Shown here piece by piece: positions 34,523 through 43,416 of a stretch of DNA of 64,000 nt; within the stretch, counting starts at the first letter, position 1, and each line of letters begins with the position of its first letter. Origin of the DNA: CAYSCW01 sp964449165 (lineage in GTDB: Bacteria > Acidobacteriota > Aminicenantia > Aminicenantales > Aminicenantaceae). Below the pieces are notes generated by a model, which was not told the origin of the DNA, did not search any database, and was given only the letters and a program-made list of their open reading frames with translations. The stretch covers positions 71,117 through 135,116 of the forward strand of contig CAYVAT010000005.1 in assembly GCA_964449165.1 (NCBI GenBank), read 5' to 3'. The position numbers were made by a program, and so were the translations under genes.

Positions 34523-35464
34523 CTAAGTCAATGGGCCGAGTTCTTCTGGAATAAAAAGCCCGCAAATTTTTCTTTTTCCTAAACTCATTTCCACCAAAGC
34601 TGCTGTAGGATAGATCAATTCGAGCTGGACGTTCTTGTCTTTAGTGGTTACTTTTATGCTTTTCGATAATCTCAGTTTAGAATCCTTCTCTTCTTGATGC
34701 ATATTCACCATGGCAATAAGTCCTATTATAATTTGCTCAATTTGCTCCGCATCTTCAACGGACTTGACATCAAAATTGAGCTTTAAAGCGAGATTTTCCT
34801 GTTTTTCCATGATAGAAAAAACAGCTTTACCCATTTTTTTCAGGACAACAGGCTTTTCTCGATTTTTTGTTATCGAGGAAATATCTCCAACCGCAGCCAT
34901 CAGGAAGGCATCAGAAGGAATCTCATTGATAGATGATATCAGGGGGGAAGATGTGATATTCTTTTTCTTTCCGGAGATGACATCCAGTGAAGTTTTAATA
35001 GCTTCTTCATCCTCGGAGAGCAGGATGAGCTGGTCGCTGGCAAAGGTCCCGAAATCTTCTTCCCAATTGTAGATAATGTATTTACCGTAGGGGATTTCGC
35101 GGTAGGATGTCTCCTCCTTGAGAAGGTTAAGGAGATAGTTCCGATCAAACTTCCCGTTTATGCAGACCACCGCTTTCTCATCTTCTGTTCCTTTACCATA
35201 GATAGTGACTCCTTTAACGTCTTTTAAGAGATCAATCTTGTACTTCCTGGCAAATTTTTCACTTTTTTTCTTGATTCTTGTAGTACCTTTTTCCTTCATT
35301 ATCATGCCGTTAAGTTGAGTGGAGGTGTACTTTTCCATGTCAAGATGAAGTAACCACTCTGTATCGGCAGGGATGAAGGACTTTTGAAGGGATGTCCCTC
35401 TGATGGCAGGTGCTAAGATCAGGGCAAGTAGGATTGCCGCCAGAATGATGATTGTCTTTTTCAT
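34523..35464 (-). CDS. Exported protein of unknown function, first gene of the second sigma operon
   Basis: A 313-residue protein with a signal peptide (about 4-24, ILAAILLALILAPAIRG). It starts its mature part with FIPADTEWLLHLDMEKY, a pattern seen in DUF3352-like periplasmic proteins of Acidobacteria and Planctomycetes, and contains KGVTIYGKG, ADQLILLSEDEEAI and LMAAVGDISS strands. AAAGGAGAATCG precedes the ATG. No catalytic residues stand out. Because it leads the operon that also encodes a sigma/anti-sigma pair, it may be part of what that pair senses or controls; this is inference. Confidence 0.78.
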   Translation of the reverse strand: MKKTIIILAAILLALILAPAIRGTSLQKSFIPADTEWLLHLDMEKYTSTQLNGMIMKEKGTTRIKKKSEKFARKYKIDLLKDVKGVTIYGKGTEDEKAVVCINGKFDRNYLLNLLKEETSYREIPYGKYIIYNWEEDFGTFASDQLILLSEDEEAIKTSLDVISGKKKNITSSPLISSINEIPSDAFLMAAVGDISSITKNREKPVVLKKMGKAVFSIMEKQENLALKLNFDVKSVEDAEQIEQIIIGLIAMVNMHQEEKDSKLRLSKSIKVTTKDKNVQLELIYPTAALVEMSLGKRKICGLFIPEELGPLT

Positions 35465-35534
35465 ATCGATTCTCCTTTAATGATATAATTTTGTTCTTTC
35501 TCAATGACTGAGATGGATTAGCTTTTTCACCCTT

Positions 35535-35562
35535 TTATACGCAGCAGTTTGGAAAATGTTAC
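35535..35562 (-). promoter_or_regulatory. ECF-type promoter of the second sigma operon
   Basis: On the minus strand GTAACATTTT (35562-35553), 11 bases, CGTATAA (35541-35535). It matches the general ECF form TGTAAC-TTT...CGTCTA and has the same spacing as the promoter-like element before the first sigma gene. It lies about 70 bases upstream of the first gene of the operon. The rest of the divergent gap 35465-35700 shows no other clear element. Confidence 0.55.
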
Positions 35563-35700
35563 CGATTTTCACGGATTTGCTGGATGAGATGATTTAAAGA
35601 GTCAAAATGTTTTAATCTGGTCAGACTGATCATGCCCCAGGACAAGTGAGATTGACCATCGTCATTCCCTGTGTTATATGTGTTTTAAGGCGTTCATCGG

Positions 35701-38430
35701 ATGACCATTATCATTATATTGCTCTACCTTACCGGTTTGGGGATTCTTTTGATGTTTTCTTCGTTCTTTTCCGGATCTGAGACTGCCCTGACTGCTCTCA
35801 CCAAAACACAAATCCAGAGAATACGGGAGGATGGAAAGAAGAGCAGTGTAGCCATCATCAAATTTTTGGATGAACCTCAACGGCTGTTTATCACTGTGCT
35901 TTTCGGTAACACGCTGGTGAACATGGCTTTTATCAGTGTCACCGGATCTCTTATCTATGTCCAGTTATTTAAGGGGAGAAGTGCTGGACTTGCTTACATT
36001 ATCGCCATAATAACACAAACAGCGCTGCTCTTGTTGTTCGGTGAAATAACGCCCAAGACCTATGCTCTACAGCACTCAGAGAGTTTTTCGAGAACAGTGG
36101 CTCGGCCGCTATGGGTCTTCTCGCATCTCATTTATCCATTCAGGAGAGCGCTGCGGATTCTTACAGATTTTCTGCTTCCTCTATTCGGAGTGCGCTCTGT
36201 TATCGATCAGACTCCTATCACCAGTGATGAAATCAGGGCTATTGTGAAGGCAACCGAAGAATATGGAGCTCTTGATAAGGAAGAAGGCGAGATCATTTAT
36301 AATATTTTCGATCTCCATGATATCACCGCTAAAGAAGCCATGGTCCCCCGAACTGAAATGGTCTGTGTAGAGGTATCGAAGACAATCCAGGAAGTATTTG
36401 ACATGACCAAGAAGGTGGGACATTCACGGCTTCCCGTCTACAGGAAGAAAATTGACAGCATTTGCGGCATTTTTTATGTCAAAGACATGCCGCGCTGGAG
36501 AGGATTGAAGATAGAGAGCCTGGGGGGAAGAAAGGTTGAGCAGCTCACGATAGAGGAATTCCTCTCCAGCAGTGAAGTGCTTAACGGACTGAATCCAGGC
36601 AATGAGAATACACTCATACAGCAGCCATTTTTTATCTTTGAGACCAAGAAAATAGGCGGTTTGATGCGGGAGATGACAAGAGAAAAAAAACAGATGGCGA
36701 TCCTTCTGGATGAGTATGGCGGTGTCTCCGGGCTGATAACCGTTGAGGATATCGTCGAGGAGGTGCTGGGTGAAATTTTCGATGAATACGACACAGTCTC
36801 AGCATTGACCATCACCCGCGACCCAAATGATCCATCCAGCATGCTGATCCCAGGATTTGTCAGCATTCGCAGTGTTAATAAGCGCCTGAAAAGTAAACTC
36901 GATGTATCTATGGCCGACACAATCGGCGGATATGTGGTTAGACTTTTTGGTTCGATTCCAGATAAAGGGGATGTTGTATCCGACAGAGCAAAAGGATTAC
37001 AATTTGAAGTTCTCCAGATGGATGGTAAGCGGATTGGTTTGCTGAGATTACGCCGCATAAGGAACAAAAAGGACAAGAAAACAGGATTCATTAACCCGGT
37101 TTTTCTTTTTTTGCTTTTGCTGGGGATCTTTTCCATGGGAGCATCAACAGGGGGAAATGTTTCCAGCGCAGACAGCTGGTTTCCTGTGTTGGCCTTTTCG
37201 TTCGTGTTCGCTTTTGCGCTTGTTCTGGGAGCCTTTTATAATGGTTCTGAGACGGCGATTGTTTCTGCTTCCAAAGCAAAAATCGATATTCTGGCCCAAG
37301 AGAATAACTTCCGGGCTCTGTTTATTAAAAAGCTGTGGCAGGAACCGGACAAGATGCTAGGAATTGTGCTTGCAGGTACGAATTTGATGGCGGCAGCGGC
37401 AGGGGCAGCCGGACTTCGCCTTACCGTCTACGCTTTTCCCGGTCGTGAAGGATTGCAGCAGCTCATCAATACCATTGTCATGACTTTTCTCATTCTCGTG
37501 TTCTGTGAAATAATCCCCAAGACGACCTTCCGTGCCAAGGCTGATTCCCTTGCCTTGCGCAGTGCTCCAGGACTTCAAATTTCAGATTTCCTCTTGCGTC
37601 CGCTCGTAAACCTGATGATAAAGATCACAAATTCTATCGTCAGGATCGCTGGCAGGGAGGATAGCAGAGAAAGATTGCACAGGATGAGGGAGGAGCTCAG
37701 ACTCCTGGCAAGGATGGGAGCCAAAGGAGGTGCGCTCAAAAAGGAGCAGATCCGAATGATTCATAGTGTGTTGGATCTGGAAACAGTTACTCTGGAGAAG
37801 GTCATGACGCCGTTGGTAGATATTGTCGCTCTTCCCAAAGAGACAAGTCTTGATGATTTTTATAGAATAATTTCCGAGACAGGCTTCTCGAGAATACCTG
37901 TCTATGAAGAGCGGATTGATAACATCGTCGGAGTGGTCAATGTTCTTGATGTCCTCTATTCTGAAAAAACAGCCGCCACCATCGCTCCTTTTATCAGGAG
38001 AGACATCCGTTATGAACCAGAATCAAGAAGGGTCTATCCTCTTTTGAGAGAGCTTAAGAGCAGCCAGAATCCTATGGTATTTGTGGTAGACGAATATGGC
38101 GGAATTGTTGGCTTGGTCACTATTGAGGACTTGATTGAAGAGATTCTCGGTGATATCCGAGATGAGAAAGATAGAGAGGTTGAAGGAGTCATTCATCGGA
38201 TCAGCGACAGAATTGTCGAGTGTGATGGGAAAACAGAGACTCAATCGATCAATAAGTTTTATGGCATGTTGATTCCTGCTGGCGACTACAACACGATTGC
38301 CGGCTATGTCATCTCTCTAATGGGGAGAATTCCCAAACGAGGTGAGTTTATTGAGACAGACAAGTTAAAAGTTGTGGTCCTGGACGCTGACTCTAGGGGT
38401 ATTCGCAGAGTAAGAATTCAAAAAAAATAA
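35701..38430 (+). CDS. Double-length HlyC/CorC-family membrane protein (CNNM + CBS twice)
   Basis: A 909-residue protein made of two complete CorC/HlyC units in one chain. Each has a CNNM (DUF21) membrane domain (about 1-190 and 465-640), a CBS pair (about 205-340 and 660-790) and a CorC/HlyC transporter-associated domain (about 355-440 and 800-905). The repeated motifs are easy to see: FFSGSETALTAL and FYNGSETAIVSA; LDEYGGVSGLITVEDIVEE and VDEYGGIVGLVTIEDLIEE. Family members are linked to magnesium or cobalt efflux and sodium/magnesium exchange and normally act as dimers; this fusion would be a covalent dimer. The ATG at 35701 lacks a strong ribosome site. Confidence 0.9.
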   Translation: MTIIIILLYLTGLGILLMFSSFFSGSETALTALTKTQIQRIREDGKKSSVAIIKFLDEPQRLFITVLFGNTLVNMAFISVTGSLIYVQLFKGRSAGLAYIIAIITQTALLLLFGEITPKTYALQHSESFSRTVARPLWVFSHLIYPFRRALRILTDFLLPLFGVRSVIDQTPITSDEIRAIVKATEEYGALDKEEGEIIYNIFDLHDITAKEAMVPRTEMVCVEVSKTIQEVFDMTKKVGHSRLPVYRKKIDSICGIFYVKDMPRWRGLKIESLGGRKVEQLTIEEFLSSSEVLNGLNPGNENTLIQQPFFIFETKKIGGLMREMTREKKQMAILLDEYGGVSGLITVEDIVEEVLGEIFDEYDTVSALTITRDPNDPSSMLIPGFVSIRSVNKRLKSKLDVSMADTIGGYVVRLFGSIPDKGDVVSDRAKGLQFEVLQMDGKRIGLLRLRRIRNKKDKKTGFINPVFLFLLLLGIFSMGASTGGNVSSADSWFPVLAFSFVFAFALVLGAFYNGSETAIVSASKAKIDILAQENNFRALFIKKLWQEPDKMLGIVLAGTNLMAAAAGAAGLRLTVYAFPGREGLQQLINTIVMTFLILVFCEIIPKTTFRAKADSLALRSAPGLQISDFLLRPLVNLMIKITNSIVRIAGREDSRERLHRMREELRLLARMGAKGGALKKEQIRMIHSVLDLETVTLEKVMTPLVDIVALPKETSLDDFYRIISETGFSRIPVYEERIDNIVGVVNVLDVLYSEKTAATIAPFIRRDIRYEPESRRVYPLLRELKSSQNPMVFVVDEYGGIVGLVTIEDLIEEILGDIRDEKDREVEGVIHRISDRIVECDGKTETQSINKFYGMLIPAGDYNTIAGYVISLMGRIPKRGEFIETDKLKVVVLDADSRGIRRVRIQKK

Positions 38431-38629
38431 GAGAGATAAATCCCAACAATGATAAGGATTAGCTTTTATCGGAAGCACCAATCTCCCCGATTTTTCGCCT
38501 GGCAACATCTTGCAGCAGGCATATTACTGGCAAAGTAGCGGATCAATCCTGAAAAAATGAAGGAAATGCCGCTCTTTTGTGACTGGCGTGTCCGCAAAAC
38601 AAGTATTTCCTCTCTCTGCCCTTCCTGAT

Positions 38630-38658
38630 TTGACATCATATTTTTTATTTACTATAAA
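38630..38658 (+). promoter_or_regulatory. Strong sigma-70 promoter of the cysteine-rich precursor gene
   Basis: TTGACA (38630-38635), exactly 17 bases, TATAAA (38653-38658): one mismatch to consensus in twelve bases. Transcription would start near 38665, and AAAGGAGG sits just downstream before the GTG at 38682. It is the best promoter and ribosome-site combination I found in the window. Confidence 0.8.
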
Positions 38659-38681
38659 ATGAACAAAAGAAAGGAGGAAAC

Positions 38682-39719
38682 GTGAGGAAAAAAGCATTAT
38701 CCGTTTTTTCCGCTCATTTATTGATTTTCACGCTCATCTTTTTTCAGATTTCCTATGAAGTTGTCATGGCTTCACATCAGCCGGCCAGAGAGAAACCCAC
38801 AGCTTCAGCCGTGTCCAGGACAGGTAACTTCTCCCTAGGAGTAGCCTTGTCTCCCGAGGGAGGAGCTGGCAGTGAAGTAATGGATATCGATGTAGCGGGC
38901 AATGCCAGGAGCCTTGTAGTCGGTCTAGGGGGATTGTCCCTGGCCCAAAGCCCGGACGGGGTCACGTTGCGTGTGCTAGATCCCAAGGGACGGGCGGCTG
39001 AGTCGATCATGAGGCCTCTTCAGGTCGACAAAATGCTGGAATCCCAGATGAATAGTTGGGCGAAAGATGTCATCGGCAAGGAGAAGTTCTCGGCGGACCT
39101 TTTGACTGAAGCCAAAGTCAAAGAACTAATGACAAAATACCCGCTCAATCCCCAGCTAAAGAAAAGAGTGCAAGCTGCTGTCAATACCGTCCAGACAACG
39201 CCGAATTTAGGAGTTATCGGACGGGACGAAAAAGGGGCGCTCAGGAATGTCGTCATCTTTAATCCCACACCCGGAAAATGGAAAGTTGAAGTTAATGCAA
39301 AGCCAAATGCCAAGCCTTTTCAAGCCATCGCCACATCTGTTCCCAGAGCTGGAATGCCTCAGAATATCGAGCCTGCAGGACGAAAGATCGTCGAAAGGCT
39401 GAACAGAGATCTGCCGCGCTTTCAAAGAAGGGCCATCAAATGGGGATGCAATAAGTGCTGTTGGTGTGAAAACCTGGTCGGGTTTGGCATCTGTTTCGCC
39501 ATCGCCACATACATCTGTACTGGAGGATATGTCACTGCCGGAATTCTGCTCTCTGCCGCATTCTGGAAAATGGGGGGAATGGCGATTTCCTACGTGGCTT
39601 TATCCTTGTTCCTGGCTTCCAAAGTGCCTGCTCCGCCCAACAGCGTGTGGGATGTCATTCAAGGCTGGATCATGGATTCGCTGATAAAATATGCCTGCAG
39701 GCTGGCCCGGTGCTGTTGA
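38682..39719 (+). CDS. Exported precursor with C-terminal cysteine-rich hydrophobic peptide (halocin-C8-like layout)
   Basis: A 345-residue protein of unknown function. A signal peptide (about 5-30) is followed by a soluble region without a single cysteine to residue 255, part of which is a beta-sandwich-like segment (NLGVIGRDEKGALRNVVIFN, then GKWKVEV). The last 92 residues hold all nine cysteines (256, 259, 260, 262, 271, 279, 339, 344, 345): a CxxCCxC cluster, two more in a hydrophobic glycine-rich stretch, and a CxxxxCC end. An arginine pair (RR, about 249-250) lies just before. This resembles halocin-C8-type precursors, where a C-terminal disulfide-rich peptide is cut free, but no sequence identity is claimed. 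GTG start with AAAGGAGG. The following gene is a membrane-anchored protease. Confidence 0.6.
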   Translation: MRKKALSVFSAHLLIFTLIFFQISYEVVMASHQPAREKPTASAVSRTGNFSLGVALSPEGGAGSEVMDIDVAGNARSLVVGLGGLSLAQSPDGVTLRVLDPKGRAAESIMRPLQVDKMLESQMNSWAKDVIGKEKFSADLLTEAKVKELMTKYPLNPQLKKRVQAAVNTVQTTPNLGVIGRDEKGALRNVVIFNPTPGKWKVEVNAKPNAKPFQAIATSVPRAGMPQNIEPAGRKIVERLNRDLPRFQRRAIKWGCNKCCWCENLVGFGICFAIATYICTGGYVTAGILLSAAFWKMGGMAISYVALSLFLASKVPAPPNSVWDVIQGWIMDSLIKYACRLARCC

Positions 39720-39802
39720 TAATAACTGAGTCAACAAAATAAGGCCGAGAAAAGATCTCATGTTGAGCGGAGCGTTATGATCCCCACTTTGTTACAGCGC
39801 GT

Positions 39803-40663
39803 TTGCTGGCAAACACCTACCAAAGAACAGTTGTGAACAGAACGGATTCATACTCCCGCTTTTTTCTCGGAGTTGCCGGTGTTTCCTTCTTATTATTTTA
39901 TTTTTTCTCTGTTACCTTCTTCTGGAATCGCTCTGAAAAAAGATTGACAGAGGGGATTTTTCAGATCAAGCTCAACGCAAAATATGCAACCTCCGGCCAG
40001 ATCAAGCGGATAAAAGACTGGACTGAGGAGGGCTGGCGTGGTTACTCAGCGCTCGGGTATCAGAATCCTCTAAAAAAGGGAGAAAAAATCGAGATCCAAG
40101 TAAAAGGATCGTTTCTCCTTTCGAACTTTACCGAGATCAGTGAAGATCATATTTGCATCTATCTCTCTGAGAAGACAGGCCACAATACCCAGGATATAGG
40201 CCGCGAGAAAACACAGATAGCCCATGAGCTTTTCCATGTGTTCCAGGCCCGGTTGTTCTGGCCTGAGGATGAGATCCGGGCTGAACTTGACTGGCTTTTT
40301 GAAGGAACCGCCCTTTACGAAGCGGCGAAAGTCATGAATTTCTTGGAAATTCTCGAAGATTTCCCCTACCGGGAAGACCAGTCTCTATTTAAAAATGACT
40401 ACGGGGCAGCCTGGTTCTGGCTGTTTATCGAGACAGAATACGGAGGCAATATCGTCCGGAAGGTGTGGGAAAACCTGTCTGAGGAAAGGCCTGAGACGAG
40501 TCAGGATATCGTAGCTTCCGTAAAAAAGACAACTCTTATCTGTACGAATACCTCTTTTGATCGAATTCTGGAGGATTTTTTGAGAAACGTGAAAACGTGT
40601 TATCCAATAGAGAGCGCAAATAGAGTTCAGGATTCAGAACTCGCAGGCCATGTTTTTCGTTAA
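39803..40663 (+). CDS. Membrane-anchored HExxH metalloprotease-like protein
   Basis: A protein of up to 286 residues with one N-terminal transmembrane helix (about 21-40) and an outer domain holding a gluzincin-type zinc site: HELFH (141-145) and, 21 residues later, WLFEGTALYE with the likely third ligand E167. The spacing and EGxA motif match peptidase-MA-like families. The first start (TTG at 39803) has no ribosome site; a GTG at 39833 is as likely and keeps the anchor. It lies 83 bases after the cysteine-rich precursor gene on the same strand. A role in cutting that precursor is an attractive guess without direct evidence. Confidence 0.65.
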   Translation: MLANTYQRTVVNRTDSYSRFFLGVAGVSFLLFYFFSVTFFWNRSEKRLTEGIFQIKLNAKYATSGQIKRIKDWTEEGWRGYSALGYQNPLKKGEKIEIQVKGSFLLSNFTEISEDHICIYLSEKTGHNTQDIGREKTQIAHELFHVFQARLFWPEDEIRAELDWLFEGTALYEAAKVMNFLEILEDFPYREDQSLFKNDYGAAWFWLFIETEYGGNIVRKVWENLSEERPETSQDIVASVKKTTLICTNTSFDRILEDFLRNVKTCYPIESANRVQDSELAGHVFR

Positions 40664-40698
40664 CTATCATGAAGAACCCTTGCAGGAGGAGGTGTTTT

Positions 40699-42678
40699 AT
40701 GCTGCATTTATTCCAAAAACATAAACGGAGATTTTATTTCTCTATCCTGTCTTTTATTTTTTTCCTGTCTTTTTTTATCCCGGCGAAAGTGTTTTCACAG
40801 GAGCCAGAACGCGTCTCCAAATTCGGGGAATATAAGGGTTATGCCGAGGAGAAGTATGACTCTAATGTTCGAAGCTCTGAGTATGTGACGATGAGAGATG
40901 GGATAAAACTGGCTGTTGATATCATCCGTCCCGCCAAAAAAGGGAGGCCGGCCGAGGAGGCCCTGCCAGCTATCTGGACTCACTGCCGCTACCGCCGGGC
41001 TTCTTACGGAAAAGATGGACAAATCCGGTCCCAGGCCAATTCCCCGCTTTACGAGAGGCTTATTAGATGCGGCTATGTCATGGTTGTCGTCGATGTTCGC
41101 GGTTCCGGGGCTTCATTTGGGACCTGCGAGGGTGTTTTCACCAAGAAAGAGACCAGGGATGCGTATGAGATCACTGAATGGATAGCTTCCCAGCCCTGGT
41201 GCGATGGGAATGTGGGGATGTTTGGCGGCTCTTACCTGGGAATAACCCAGCTCATGGCTGCCAGCACCCAACCGCCTCACTTGAAAGCCATCTTTCCCGT
41301 CGTGGCTTTGTTCGATCTGTATGCGACAGGTTATCCCGGAGGAATTTATCATCATGACTTTGTCAGAACGTGGAGTGATCTGACGAGGATGCTGGATACG
41401 ACTCCTGGTGTTGTTCCTGTCGATGAAGATAAAGAAGGAAAGCTCCTTGAACAGGCTATCAAGCTCCACGAGGCCAACAAGCGCCTTCATGATGTGGTTG
41501 CTCCCCTTCGTTTTCGTGACAGCCGAGTGCCTGAGACAGGTGTCCTGCTCTACAAAGAGTGGCATCCGGCTGGCTTTATTCAGGAGATCAACGAGTCTGG
41601 AATTCCCATGTACCTTTGGTGCGGCTGGTTTGATTCCTTTACCAAAGATGGTTTTCAGATGTTCCGGAACTTCACCGCGCCGAAAAAGATGGTTATTGGA
41701 GCCTGGTCCCATTCTCCAAAAGATCCTGATATTCTAAACGAGCTAATAAAATTTGGCGCAACAGAGCAGCATCGCTGGTTCGATTACTGGCTGAAAGGAA
41801 TCGACAACAATATCATGGACGAACCAGCTATATACTACCACAGGATGATTCACCCCAAGCAGAATGAATGGATGACTGCCCAGGCCTGGCCGCTGCCCGC
41901 TGAGAAAAGGGTTGAATATTATTTTCATGGAGGTCCGGCAGAGAGCGTCCAGTCTGTAAACGACGGGCTGTTGAGTCCGGAGAAACCTTCGGGAACTTCC
42001 TGTCGCGATATATACACTGTGGACTACTCGACCACAACCGGCCAGACTACCCGCTGGGACAACGCGGTCGGAGGAGGGTATGGGTATCCGGATCTAACCC
42101 CTAACGATGAAAAGGGATTGACCTACACCACTGAGCCGCTGCTCGACGACCTGGAGATTACCGGCCACGTTGTAGCCCACCTCTGGATAAGCTCTACAGC
42201 TGAAGACGGAGATTTTTTTCTCTACCTGGAAGAAGTGGACAGTGAAGGTATCTCTCATTACGTTACCGAGGGAAACTTGAGGGCTTCACACAGGATGCTT
42301 CATGAGCCCCCGTATGATAACCTGGGGCTTCCCTTTCACAGAAGTAATGAAGAGGATGTGGAAAAGCTTAAGCCAGGGGATCCCGGAGAGCTTGTCTTTG
42401 ACCTTCAACCGACATCGAATGTCTTCAACGCCGGTCACCGCCTTCGAGTGACCGTGACCTGTGCCGACAAAGACAACGCTTTGACGCCGGTTCTCTCGCC
42501 GCCACCTGATGTCTCCATCTATAGATGCGGTGAATATGCCTCCTATGTGGATCTTCCGGTTATCGGAGCTGAGGAGGAGGGACAGTTTTCCTTTGTTGTC
42601 ATTGTTTTGATTGTTCTGGTGATCGTCGTCGTTGTTATTATCGGAACAATCGGGTTGAGGAAGAAGTTTAAGCCCTGA
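40699..42678 (+). CDS. CocE/NonD-family hydrolase (S15-like) with C-terminal membrane anchor
   Basis: A 659-residue protein. The ATG at 40699 is chosen because GCAGGAGGAGG lies just before it; an in-frame ATG 10 codons upstream lacks one. A signal peptide (about 12-34) is followed by the S15/CocE alpha/beta-hydrolase domain (about 55-360) with VRGSGASFG and nucleophile Ser178 in GGSYLGI, and by the C-terminal jelly-roll domain (about 400-625; ELVFDLQPTSNVFNAGHRLR). Family members cleave X-Pro dipeptides, ester or acyl-amide bonds. Unusually the last 30 residues are a transmembrane helix and a basic tail (FVVIVLIVLVIVVVVIIGTI then RKKFK), tethering the enzyme to the membrane by its C terminus. 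Confidence 0.9.
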   Translation: MLHLFQKHKRRFYFSILSFIFFLSFFIPAKVFSQEPERVSKFGEYKGYAEEKYDSNVRSSEYVTMRDGIKLAVDIIRPAKKGRPAEEALPAIWTHCRYRRASYGKDGQIRSQANSPLYERLIRCGYVMVVVDVRGSGASFGTCEGVFTKKETRDAYEITEWIASQPWCDGNVGMFGGSYLGITQLMAASTQPPHLKAIFPVVALFDLYATGYPGGIYHHDFVRTWSDLTRMLDTTPGVVPVDEDKEGKLLEQAIKLHEANKRLHDVVAPLRFRDSRVPETGVLLYKEWHPAGFIQEINESGIPMYLWCGWFDSFTKDGFQMFRNFTAPKKMVIGAWSHSPKDPDILNELIKFGATEQHRWFDYWLKGIDNNIMDEPAIYYHRMIHPKQNEWMTAQAWPLPAEKRVEYYFHGGPAESVQSVNDGLLSPEKPSGTSCRDIYTVDYSTTTGQTTRWDNAVGGGYGYPDLTPNDEKGLTYTTEPLLDDLEITGHVVAHLWISSTAEDGDFFLYLEEVDSEGISHYVTEGNLRASHRMLHEPPYDNLGLPFHRSNEEDVEKLKPGDPGELVFDLQPTSNVFNAGHRLRVTVTCADKDNALTPVLSPPPDVSIYRCGEYASYVDLPVIGAEEEGQFSFVVIVLIVLVIVVVVIIGTIGLRKKFKP

Positions 42679-42760
42679 ATCTTGATAAGAAGAGGACTAT
42701 TAACATAGAATATCTTTTAAGGATCATAGTTTATATTTATAGCAAGGTGAAGGAGCAGCT

Positions 42761-43414
42761 ATGGAGTGGGGAAAAATTATCCCCAGCATTGTGGCATTCT
42801 TGACGGCCTTTTTACTCCCTTTTTTCCTTTCCAGACGGAAGAAAGGAGGTCCAAAAAAGCTCACAGAATTCCGTCAGCATCTTCAGAGAATCGGGATAAA
42901 GTTCGTTGAATTAGATAAGGACAGCGAGCAGGCAAAGCTTGGAACCAAATTTTCCAGGAGTCAGAAATCTGTAGGTGCCTTTGTTTTAGAAGGAAGAAAC
43001 ATTGACCTTGTTATCGTCACCAGCGTGGCCAGCCAATATGGAGTGAATTATTTCGTTGAGTATCTGGTAAAAAGTAACTTTGAGTTGAGAGAGGGCTCTG
43101 TAAAAAAAACGAAGACGGTGAAAAAGAGGAGTTCACTTTTTGGGAGAGATGTGGTGGACATAGTGTGGAAAGGAAATAAGCATCTGGCTCAAAGGCTCAA
43201 CCTGGATTATGAAATTAAGCATAAATTGTTGCAGGCTTATAAGGAAAAATTCAAAGGCGGCATCCTGATCATACCTGAGCCCAAGTATGGATACACTCGA
43301 ATAAAGACAAATTATAATCTTCCTTCTCCGATGATTTTCGATGCAATTGATTCCATTGCGAGATATATCAAGTCCGGATGGATAGAGGAAGCTGCATCGC
43401 TTCCCAACATGTGA
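42761..43414 (+). CDS. Membrane-anchored protein of unknown function
   Basis: A 217-residue protein with one N-terminal transmembrane helix (about 7-25) and a basic flank (SRRKKGGPKK). The cytoplasmic part has mixed alpha/beta composition (IDLVIVTSVASQYGVNYFVEYL, GGILIIPEPKYGYTRIKT). No family or catalytic motif recognised. It starts 82 bases after the CocE gene with AAGGTGAAGGAG upstream and ends 3 bases before a convergent gene. Confidence 0.72.
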   Translation: MEWGKIIPSIVAFLTAFLLPFFLSRRKKGGPKKLTEFRQHLQRIGIKFVELDKDSEQAKLGTKFSRSQKSVGAFVLEGRNIDLVIVTSVASQYGVNYFVEYLVKSNFELREGSVKKTKTVKKRSSLFGRDVVDIVWKGNKHLAQRLNLDYEIKHKLLQAYKEKFKGGILIIPEPKYGYTRIKTNYNLPSPMIFDAIDSIARYIKSGWIEEAASLPNM

Positions 43415-43416
43415 AA

